From contig OZ026516.1 in the NCBI GenBank assembly GCA_964019695.1, positions 79,253,018-79,317,017 on the forward strand: 64,000 nucleotides of DNA. Reading direction: 5' to 3'. Under the pieces are notes generated by a model. The model was not told the DNA's origin and ran no database searches. It saw nothing but the letters and a program-made list of their open reading frames with translations. Positions 13,501-25,500 of the stretch are shown piece after piece; position 1 is the first letter of the stretch, and each line of letters starts with the position of its first letter. This DNA comes from Loripinus fragilis. Its lineage: Eukaryota; Mollusca; Bivalvia; Lucinida; Lucinidae. The translations under genes and the position numbers were made by a program.

Positions 13501-16500
13501 AGGAAGGAATGCTGGATTGGGAGGGGAGCAAAGACAATAAATAAACAGGGAATAAAAGAATCTCTTTGGTGTGTGTGTGGGGGGGGGGGAAGAGGGGAAG
13601 GAAGACAGTAAATGTGCCCTTTTTGATCCCTCAGCGCGAGTATAAAGTGCCCTTTTTGATAATTCAGCGTGTGCCTGAAGTGCCCTTTTTTATAAGTTAC
13701 CATGCCCTTTTTTGTTCCTTGGGTAAACACTAAATAACAAATATTGTCAAAGCTAAAGTATTGACAAAGTGGAATATAAAAATACAGGTGCCCAACAAGA
13801 CCACTAGCTGAGTATACCTGTCCAGTTTCCAGAGAAAATCAGTCCAGGGGTCTGAGACATCCAGAGGTCTGGGATGATATGTGATAACAAGAAAAGTTTA
13901 TGCATAGAAGGCCCTTTGAATGCCAGAGATAGGATAAGCTCTACCCATCAGAAGAGCAAATCATATAAGTAGGCAAACAAATACCATAAAATGGTATATT
14001 TTTGCTTCTCCAATTTTTTTCATTTTTGCCTCAAAAACATGAGGATAAGTATTCACGGTTTTTAATTTTTGTGGTCCTTTGTACCCGCAAAAATTATAAT
14101 TGCAAGTTAAATATCCTGCGAAATGTCTGAAGTATGTGTTTAGTTGGTCAATTGCAATGGTTGAAACTAGGTGCTTTCCGTATTTCATCTGTAAGATGAA
14201 TTGTAGTTTCTCATTGATCTCAAGTTGAAACTAATGCATAGAATAGCGGTACATTTTAAGCGTTGACATTGTCTTTTTCTCTACAAAATCAATCACTTTT
14301 TAGGACCGTTTATTTAATAATTATGTGATCAAAGGCTAACAGAAATATACTGAATAAATGTGAAAATGCTACACTACAATATTTCATATTTTGTGAGAAA
14401 GTATTGGACAAGAAATATTTACTAAAGCCTAATGATGTTTCCCAGACATCCAGCAAATGATTCGTCGAAACTCCACCAATTTGTCTCTTTTGATGTCTGA
14501 GTTATGCTCCTTTTTATACTTTAAGCTTTTTTCACCTAATTTTGCATTTGCTCATGCACAAGAAAAGATTGTTATGCTTATCAGAATTGGTCATACATGT
14601 GTCGCATAAAAACACAAGAAAACTGACTTATTACTTGAAACAAGATCAGAAATCAATTTCGAATTCATCAAATTTATCAAAATTTGTAAACTGTCTCCCT
14701 TTTACAAAAACAAATAGGGAATATTAAATGTTTGGTAATCTTCGATTTATCTCAATTTTCGATAATTTTCTTTTGCCAAATCAGGAAGACCTATCAGTGA
14801 ACTGTTTGTACCATTTTTGGACCAGTAATGTCCAGACCTGGGGTCAAATACTTTGAAAAGTATTCAAATACATTACAGTTACTTTGACTTATCAATGATT
14901 ACAATTACATTACTATTACAGGACCTGTAGAAATGTAATGATTACAATTACAATTACTTTAGATATGTAATCAAATACATTACTAATTACTTTTGAAGTT
15001 TTTGTGTAAAATTGCAATGCTATATAGTACTCACTTTTAAAATTTTAAAGATGGGTAGGGTCTTTGAAGTTATATATAAAGCCATGTCCTACAGGGTTAA
15101 TCCTAGCCCAAAATGATGATGGGCCCTTAAAATTGGCCAATGACCCATATCCCATTCAAATACATGCAAATTTCCAAATTTTAATGGGCCATTTGAAATT
15201 TTTATGGGCCCTTTGCAAAATTTGATGGGCCCAAGAATCGTAAATATCTACATTAGAGCAAAATTGACACGAGATTTAAATGGTTTAGATGGGGCCAAGC
15301 CAAAAATAAAGTCCATTTTAGCAAAACATTAATAGTTTTCTCACAAAATGGATCGGACCTATCCTAGGATGAACCCTGCACTGTTTTTTCTTAAATTAGC
15401 TATGAAATTTTATTCATGTTCTTATTAAAGTTAAACAAAATATGCACAGTCAATACCAATGTGGTTTTAAAGTTTGATACATCATACATTATATCTGCCT
15501 ACATACTTTATAGATCTATTTCACTATACAGTACCACATAGCAAGATAGATTTATTAAGTAAAATGGATATTGTCTGTTACACAACCGCAACCTTTTGCT
15601 CAGTCAGCTACTTTTAAATTGTTATCACTCAGATTTAATTTGATGATTACATTTAAAATCATCATATTAAGTTTTTCAAAAGTGTAATCTTTCAGGCCTA
15701 AAAACTTTGCCTGCTATGCTGAATAAGCATTCTACAGGAGCAGATGTTGCACTATTGGATGAAAAAAACAGTTATTTAGCCATTCTACAAGAAAATGTCC
15801 TTTTGTGTAATAACCTTTGTCCAGTTTGCACACATATACAGGTAGCTATTAAGAAGGTCATAATGACCTTTTCACATGAGCTAGCTATATTCAATAACAA
15901 AAGATTCAACACCTTTGAGAAGTCTTCTTTTTATAGTCTGGGTTTGATGAATTTACATACGAAATCAGCTAAGCATGTCAAAATGAACAGAACTAGTTTT
16001 GTTTCTCAGCATTTCTTTAAAGGCCTCCAGCAAACAGGAGATACAGAAGTGCTGTCAAGAGTTAATTTTGGGAGAAAAATGTACCTTATACCATGTTATG
16101 TTGTCTATTGGCATATTTTTTAATTTTGAAAAAAAAGTTTGGTTTTTAATTTTTTAACAAAATGCAAATTAATATCAAACACCATGTTAAGTCTGAAATT
16201 GACTAAATATTTTAAAGTGTGCTACTTTTATTGTCCACAAAAATCAATAGGTTTTATTTACCATGTGTTCTTTTTCTCATTCATAGATCCGAATTAAAAT
16301 ATTACCATTAGTCACCTATTTGTTTCTTGTGTTGGGCAAATTTTCTAAGTAAATAGCCAACTGTATTTGAAAGTAATTATAATTACAGCTAAAATATTTT
16401 CAGTAATCATTACAATTACATTACATGTATCTGAAAAAAAAACATGATTACAATTACATTTGATTACTTTGAAAATTGTATTTAATTACAGATAATTACA

Positions 16501-19500
16501 ATTACTGATGACGATTACCCCAGGTCTGGTAATGTCCTCAGACTAAGATGTAACAACACTTTGATTTTCCTATGGAGATTTCTGTGATAAAATTTCAAGC
16601 TTAGCCATTTTGATGAAAACCCCGCTTTTTAAGATTGCTTTTCTAAACGATCAAAACAAACTTGTGATAAGTTCTTCACATTTCTGGTTGTCACATGTCT
16701 AGACTACCATTTTGTGCAGTCGGATCTGGTTGGTAGTGGATTTCTGAAGGCCTAAACTGTGTGACATTTCTGTTCAAATTTGTAACCTGAAAAATTGGAC
16801 CCCTTGCACTTTTTAAAAATGGCTTTCATGTGTTTCCTCGTGACAAAATCCGTAAATTACTGTTATGCATAACTTAGTCTTTGGACATTCAGATACACTT
16901 TCATTTGCTTTACTGGCTTGCATCATTTTGTATATAAATGGCAAACAATTCAGTTGTAGCGTTTTCACTTTTGTTCAGTATATGTGAACACATATTGACA
17001 ATCACTGGTCCAAATCTGAATAAATGATCACGTGTGTTTAAGCGTAATTAATCCATTATCTATCTCGCTTGTCCAAGCTGTCTATTGTGTAACGGTTGAA
17101 CGCTCAGGAGCATGACCTTGATTGATCTATTCATGTTCAATGAACAGTATACATGTAGCTTGACCTGTAAACTACGGTGGTTAGTATATGAAAAATGTGT
17201 TTTATGGACACAAATGAATACACAATTATTGTTCTGTGTAAAGGGAAATAAACAATTGGTCAAACTTGGATAATATTTTGCGGATTTCAATTTTTCGCGG
17301 TTCAGGACTTACCGCGAAAATTGGATGATGTGAAAATTTCCCATTTTACAGTATAATAACATTTTGCAAAAACTCAATAAGTGAATATATTTTCATTTGT
17401 GTTTTACCATAGCAAATATTTCACATTCAGCTTCCATCTCCTCATCAACAGCTTCAGCCTCTTTTATTCGTTCTCTAGGACTACACACCTGCAAGAAAAC
17501 AATAACTTGTTTGCATAGGACCAGTTAAGCAAAAATAATCTGCGTTAAATTGTGATTATTTTCTTATCCATCAGTTTAAACATGTGTCTTGGGTGCTCAA
17601 AAGAACCACCTCATTGAGACAGTTCTTTTGAGTACCCACAACATATGTTTTGGTTGAGAAATAAGAAAAATAATGGTACACACTCATATCTGGGGGCCTG
17701 TGTGTGTTTTGTTGCTTTATGTCTCAAGTCAACAGCTATGGTCATGGCGGGAAGGTCAGTTCACTTAACCACACTTTTTTCCTGGGCAAGCTTGAACAAG
17801 TGGTTAACCAGTACTTCGTACACATACATTGGCTTGTAACTGACAATAACCCTTCATGAATAGAATAACTTGTCTTGTGTCAATTAATCACAACTTTCAA
17901 TTAATAACAAGTAACTTGAACTAAAATAAGACTAGAACACGCAGTTGATGGGGCACCATTGCGAATCCCCATACTAAAATTTTTACCCCCAGCACCCACA
18001 AGTCCCACCCCTGAGCGGCAGAATGTTAATTCCGTTCAAATATGTTTATATCTTTTATTTGTCAGAACACACACAAAGTTTGGTATTAAAATCATTGAAA
18101 TTTACTTTGTAATGAATATTTAATGATATTTGACCTTTTGGCCCCACCCCAAGGTCACCAGTTTGTTGACCCTAGGGTGAAAATTTTACTTGCATTCCGT
18201 TCTACTCATCATCCACGTCAATTTGATATGCCATATGACCATGCTCAAAAACAAGAGGGCCCTTGGGCCCTGGGTTGCTCACCTGAGAATGACTGTTTAT
18301 AAAGATATAGGAGAACATAACTCCTCTCAAATTCCAGCTATGAATTTTGATAGATCAGCAGTTTTATTATTAAAGACTTAACAGGGGATATTTTGACAAA
18401 ATTAACAGAATGTAGCACCTCAACAAATAAAACTAGAAATGATGTTTATGAAACATTATGCCCTCAACCCTTTGCTTGTAAAGAAGGGTTCATAAGTTTT
18501 CAATGCCCAAATTTACAAAGAGCAATTACTTAAAAAAATAAAATATTTTTTTTTTTAATTTTTACCAGCTAATCTAAAAGTGGTTCAGGAGTCAATTTCG
18601 TTTGAAGACATTTCTCATCTAGAGCTCTGGCAGCCCTACGTCAGTGAGGTGGAACCATTTGTGAAATTTTGGTAGAGTGCATCATGAGGAACAATTCTGT
18701 TAAATTATTTTGAATTTTGACCAGTAGGTTAAGGAGGCGATGTTGTTTACAAGCATTTCTTATCTAGAGCTCTGACAGCACCTTTGTTCAATGGAGCAGA
18801 ATCATTTGTGCAATTTTGGTAGAAGGCATCATGAGAAACAATTCTGTGAACTTATTTTGTATTTGGACAAGTCTCTCAGGAGGAAATGCCGTTTAAAGGT
18901 ATTTCTTATCTTGATCTCTGGCAGCCCTTTTGTTCGGTGGAGCCTAACCATTTGTGCAATTCGGGTAGAGGATATTGTGAGGAACACTTTTGTGAAATTA
19001 TTTTGAATTTGGGTCAGCGGTTCAGGAGGAGATGTTGTTTAGAAAATTTCTTTTCTGGAGCTCTGGAGGCCCTCTTGTTAAGTGGAGTGGAACTATTTAA
19101 GCAATTTTGAAAGAGGGCATCATGGGGAACATTCTTGTGAAGTTATAAGAAATTTGGATCAGTGTTTCAGGAGATGTCGTTTAAAGACATTTCTTATCTA
19201 GAGCTCTGGCAGCCCCTTTGTTCAGGGAACTGAAACCATTTGTGCAATTTTGGTTGAATGCATCATGAGGAACAATTCTGTGAAATTACTTTGCATTTGG
19301 ACCAGTGGTTCAGGTGGAAATGCCATTTAAAGGTATTTCTTACCTGGAGCTCTGGCAGCCCTTGTGTTCAATGGAGCAGAATCATTTGTGCAATTTTAGT
19401 AGAAGGCATCTTGAGGAACTATTCTGTGTCATTATTTTGAATTTGGACCAGTGGTTCAGGAGAAAATGCCTATTTCTTATCTGGAGCTCTGGCAGCCCTT

Positions 19501-22500
19501 TTGTTCAGCGGAGCATAACCATTTGTGCAATTTTGGTCGAGGGTATTATGAGGAACAATTCTGTGAAATTATTTTGAATTTGGGTCTGTGGTTCAGGAGA
19601 TGTCCTTTTAAAGATTTTTTATCTGGAGCTCTGGCGACTCTCCTGTTAAGTGGAGTGGAACCATTTAAGCAATTTTGAAAGAGGGCATCATGGGGAACAT
19701 TCTTGTGGAGTTATATGAAATTTGGACCAGTGGGTAAGGAGATGTCCTTTAAAGAAAAAGTTTACGCACAGACGGACAGACAGATGGAGTGGACCCACCT
19801 AGACCTGCTTTCACTATAGAGACGCAGGTAAAAACTTAAAATAAACAAGGAGAAAAAGAGTTAAAAGTTTCCAACTGATGATTATATATACACTACAAAA
19901 CTTACATCCAATTTGATCATTTTATCCACAATGAGTTCCAGTATACTTTGCCTCAGGATTGGTATGTAGAAGGTAATATGGAGAAGATTTTTCACATAGC
20001 ATTCTTGAATATAGGAATCTTTTGTCATGTATGGAAACAACTCATTTAGGAGTGGCATCAGAAGACGAGGAGCCCTGAAATATATCAATTTCTTGTCATA
20101 TAAGGAAACAACTCATTTAGGAGTTTAGCTCTACAAAGCAGTGCTCTGGTCATGGTTTACACAATCTAAGGCATCTACCAAAGCAAAGCTCTCTTCATGG
20201 TTTACACTATCTGCACAGTCCTATCTAAGGCCTCTACCAAAATAGTGCTCTCTGATCATGGTTTACACTATTTGCACAGTCCTATCTAAGGCCTCTACCA
20301 AAGAAGTACTCTCTGATCATGGTTTACACTATTTGCACAGTACAATCTAAGGCCTCTACCAAAGAAGTACTCTCTGATCATGGTTTACACTATTTGCACA
20401 GTCCTATCTAAGGCCTCTACCAAAGATGTGCTCTGGTCATGGTTTACACTATTTGCACAGTCCTGTCTAAGGCCTCTGCCAAAGAAGTGCTCTGATCATG
20501 GTTTACACAATTTGCACAGTCCTATCTATGGCCTCTATCAAAGAAGTGCTCTGATCATGGTTTACACTATTTGCACAGTCCTATCTAAGGCCTCTACCAA
20601 AGATGTGCTCTGGTCATGGTTTACACTATTTGCACAGTCCTGTCTAAGGCCTCTGCCAAAGAAGTGCTCTGATCATGGTTTACACAATTTGCACAGTCCT
20701 ATCTATGGCCTCTATCAAAGAAGTGCTCTGATCATGGTTTACACTATTTACACAGTCCTATCTACCAAAGAAGTGCTCTGATCATGGTTTACACTATTTG
20801 CACAGTCCTATCTAAGGCCTCTACCAAAGAAGTGCTCTGATCATGGTTTACACTATTTGCACAGTCCAATCAAAGGCCTTTCTCAAAGATGTGCTCTGGT
20901 CATGGTTTACACTATTTGCACAGTCCTATCTAAGGCCTCTACCAAAGCAAAGCTCTGATCATGGTTTAAACTATTTGCACAGTCCTATTTAAGGCCTCTC
21001 CCAAAGAAGTGCTCTGATCATGGTTTACACTATTTGCACAGTCCTATCTAAGGCCTCTACCAAAGAAGTGCTCTCTGTTCATGCTTTACACTATTTGCAC
21101 AGTCCTATCTATGGCCTCTACCAAAGCATGGTTTATACTATACTGAAGGACTTAAGAAATGCAAAACCTGCTAAAATGCTAATTTATTGTCAAGATGTAA
21201 TATTTTAATTATGTGCAAAATAAAATTGACAAGTCCCTTCATTTAGCTTGCATTCAATAAGAAAGTCAAAATGCTGTGGCTTATGGTTGCCGTGACATCA
21301 CGATTATTCTGAGACATCCCAAATTTAAAGTCACAGAGTATCAATACCTTCCATAATGAGCTCAAGAAAGTTTTCGAACGGATGTTTGCACAAGAAAAGA
21401 CATAATCAAATCATGAAGTTTTAGGCCTCTGGTAAAGTTCATTTTGTCTAGGTGATGTCATTATTTTTTTTGACATAATTGGCTGTTTATATCCTAAGGA
21501 ACAGAAATAATCAAAATGTTTTAGTGCTACAAGATACTCCGCAACCCATTGCGTAGAAGACAAAAGTATCGCGACATAAGTGAATGTCATCCGCCTGTTA
21601 TTGCTGTTTGAAAAATCAAGACTGACGTTAGCAAAGAAACGCTGCAACTGGGAGTGTAATTAAACGATTATTTCTGATAATTTCTTGTTTTTCCGTTGGT
21701 TAAGACATCCTGTTACAAGCTCAAAGTGTTTGCTTTTAAATTGAACTAATCTCACAGTTGTATGACGACAATTGTTGAAAAACACTATTGTCAGTGAAAC
21801 GTCAGAATGAACCGCATGAGCAATTCGAACTATGGCAAATCATGGTCCATTGCGTCACCAGATAAAAAGTGATATAGAAAACGTTCCCGAATCAACCATG
21901 TGGAAGAGACAGTGAATATATAATTGGTGGGTTTCTAAAGTCCTTCAGTATATTTGCAAAGAATATCTAGAGTAAATATGCAAGGTCAAAATGTCTGGCT
22001 TAACCTTAGTAAACCTGAACCTCTAAACTGGTACTTTGGCAGTACCCATATGAAATGCCACACAATGAGGGTCTGCACTGATTGCTAAGACAAAGTTGAC
22101 CTTCAGAGATTATAAACTGTCACCCATCTATATATACAATGTAAAACTACAGTGGTCTGAAAAGGGTTAATATCAAAGACTTTGTTTAACACTTTGCCTC
22201 CTAGTGTCGTCTGCTGATAACTTTTATAAACAGTTTGGAACCAGATCAGGCCCTACAGTACATTGGGCCCAATCTCGATCGAAACTGTTTGACACTCTGA
22301 TGGTAATCCTGAAAGAAGTTTTCGAAAAGTTGATTTTGAAAGAAATCAGCAGATGACAAAAAGCATGAAAATTAACACAGAAGGCAAAGAGTTAAGCGAG
22401 CAATAATAATCTTACATAGGAGCATGTTACAAGTTAGTAACTAGAACACATTCGATGGCGCGCCATCGCAAATCCCCACGCTCTCGAAGAAATCTAATGG

Positions 22501-25500
22501 TAATTGAAGGTCACCAGTTTGATCGTAGGTAAAAAAATTTCAGTGTATCCTGGTATACTGCTCAGCCCCGTTAATTTGATATGCCACATGTACATGTTCA
22601 GAAAATTAAATTTTTGACCCCTCCTCAAGGCCCCAGGGGGCCGGGACCCAAAAAATTGTGCCGGTGCATGTGCCATTCATGTGAGTAACTCAAACACAAA
22701 ATCTGGTTGAATTTCGGAAAAAAAAATTTTTTGACCCCCAGCCCCCCCACGGTACGCCCAAGTCCCACCCCTGGGCATGACCCAGGCGGCCAAATGAAAA
22801 TCTCGTCTGATATGTTTTATATCTTTCATTTGTGAGAAGATATACAAAGTTTGGTTTAAAAATCTTTGAAATTGACTTTGTAATTCAGATTTAATGATAT
22901 TTGACCTTTTGGCCCCTCCCCAAGGCCCCAGGGCGCGAGGACCAAAAAAATGGCGCCAGTGCGTGTGCCATTCATGTAAGAAACTCACACACCAAATCTG
23001 GTTGAATTTGGGGAAAAAATTTTTTTGACCGCCCCAACCCCCCACGGTACCCCCAAGTCCGACCCCTAGGGCATGACCCAGGCTGCCAAATGAAAATCCC
23101 GTCTGATATGTTTTATATCTTTCATGTGGGAGAAGACACACAAAGTTTGGTCAAAAAATCTTTCAAATTGACTTTGTAATTGAAATTTAATGACATTTAA
23201 TGATATTTGACCTTTTGGCCCCTCCCCAGGGCCCCAGGGGGCGGGGCCAAAAAAAAATGTGCCGTTGCACGCCCCATTCATGTGAGCAACCCACACACCA
23301 AATTTGGTTGAATTTCGTCCAATGGTTTAGGAGGAGATAGCGTGACGGACGGACGGACGGACGGACGGACGGACGGAGGCGATTGCAATATCCCCATCGC
23401 TTTTTTAAAAAAGCGTGGGGATAATAATAAACTTAAATAGGAGTAAGTTATAAGTCAGTAATAATAAACTTACATAGGAGCAAGTTATAAGTGAGTAATA
23501 ATAAACTTACATAGGAGCATGTTACAAGTGAGTAATTATAAACTTACATAGGAGCAAGTTACAAGTCAGTAATAATAAACTTACATAGGAGCAAGTTATA
23601 AGTGAGTAATAATAAACTTACATAGGAGCATGTTACAAGTGAGTAATTATAAACTTACATAGGAGCAAGTTATAAGTGAGTAATAATAAACTTACATAGG
23701 AGCAAGTTACAAGTCAGTAATAATAAACTTACATAGGAGCAAGTTACAAGTCAGTAATAATAAACTTACATAGGAACAAGTTACAAGTGAGTAAAAATAA
23801 ACTTACATAGGAGCAAGTTACAAGTCAGTAATAATAAACTTACATAGGAGCAAGTTACAAGTCAGTAATAATAAACTTACATAACAGCAAGTTACAAGTC
23901 AGTGATAATAAACTTACATAGGAACAAGTTACAAGTCAGTAAAAATAAACTTACATAGGAGCAAGTTACAAGTCAGTAATAATAAACTTACATAGGAACA
24001 AGTTACAAGTGAGTAATAATAAACTTACATAGGAACAATTTACAAGTGAGTAATAATAAACTTACATAGGAGCAAGTTACAAGTCAGTGATAATAAACTT
24101 ACATAGGAACAAGTTACAAGTGAGTAATAATAAACTTACATAGGAACAATTTACAAGTGAGTAATAATAAACTTACATAGGAACTGTAAGCACTATTGAT
24201 TTGAGAAGAGCATGAACACTGAGAAATATATTGTCCCATTTCTTCTTCACTGTAGAGTCTATCTCTGGTTCTACTGTACCATTCACTGCTAGAGGTAATT
24301 CTGAAACAAATATAATCATACCCATCATCACACTGGATAGCAATCTTTTGATCCTAGCAACAGGCCACTGCTCTCTGTCTATCCTTATTAAAGGGAGATT
24401 AAAGCATCATGTCCATCCTTATTAAAGGGAGATCAAAGTATGATGCAATTCCTTGGATTTTAACCCTTTCTATTTTCACGGCTTTTTCCATTTAGTTCAT
24501 ACATTAGCTGGATGGTGTATAATATGCTATATTTTATGAAATAAATTGTATTTCAGTCCCTATACCAGCCAACAGTTCAGGCCTGATCAAATGCTGCTGC
24601 TGCAAAACCTAATCTGGGTCTATGTCAATCAATATGAGTTTGTTTTCAGTCAAGATGGTTGAAGTAACTAAATCTTCTTTCTACTAACCCTTGAAGCGCC
24701 AAGAAAAAAATGCATCTGAAAATATCGTCTGCTGAAGTCGTCTGCTGCAAAAAATTGCCTAACATTACTGACGAATTAAGTATAGAAGCAAACAGCGTGG
24801 ACCCAGAACAGACTGCTTCTATAGGGTCCACACTGTTTGCCATAGAGGCTTCTTAAACATTTCAGCAGACGAGAAAAGCAAATGACTTTTGTTGTGATTG
24901 GAGAATTAAGAGTTAAGATCCACAATCTCACAGTAATGCTCTCTATAGAGTTTAGTCTACCAGTGAAGTGTATATATTGCTTGCACGTACTTGGAACAAA
25001 ACCTTTAACCAGCATTCTTAGGGCTCCCTTCAGATAGTCTGTGTGCACTGATACCAAGTTCAACACTAAAGACTGGTAAACTAACATAGTATCTTTCTCT
25101 CTAGAGGTCCAGTCTAATTTCTACAAAAGAAATGTACATCTTTAATGAGTTCTTTGTTGTGGTCCAGTCTAATTTCTAGTTGTAAGATAGACATATACAT
25201 GTATCTTTAATGAGTTTTTTGTTGAGGTCCAGTATAATTTCTACAAGAGAAAGGTACATCTTTATTGAGTACTTTTTTTGTCTGTTTATTTGATTCTTTA
25301 TGTTCCATCAACAATCTTTTATTTAAACAGGGACGGGTCTTCCTGGGTTGAACCAGTACTAAGCTAGAATAAATGTGTCTTGCGGATAAATGTGTCTTGC
25401 TCAAGGACCACAATGCAGTGACGCCGGTGAGCTCGAACCCGCGGCCGGCCTCGGTCTCGAGTCAAGCACTCTACCACTGAGCCACTGTGCTCCCTGTGTC

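Noticed and set aside
13398..13730. 110-codon minus frame
   Set aside because: It covers the repetitive right end of a hAT-like MITE (repeated GHF and QKG phrases); not conserved.
15707..16123. 138-codon plus frame as hAT transposase
   Set aside because: No hAT motif (no S-R-FS...LR..M..R dimerisation block, no DDE residues I could place). Kept only as part of the element.
18791..19678. Overlapping 60-90 codon plus frames
   Set aside because: They come from the tandem units of element C; the same phrases (MEQNHLCNFGRRHHE) recur at unit spacing.
20380..20781. 133-codon repetitive frame (MVYTICTVLSKAST...)
   Set aside because: Product of the 59 bp minisatellite; three units of 59 bp make 177, a multiple of three, so the frame recurs. 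Not a protein gene.
22677..23296. Two long minus-strand frames with similar sequences (SFGSLGHALGVGLGG type)
   Set aside because: They lie within the 300 bp units of element B; frames are shared only because the units are similar. No domain and no start context.
23413..24176. CRISPR-like regular array
   Set aside because: There are no unique spacers: the whole 37 bp unit repeats. The setting is eukaryotic and the unit is derived from an exon-intron junction.
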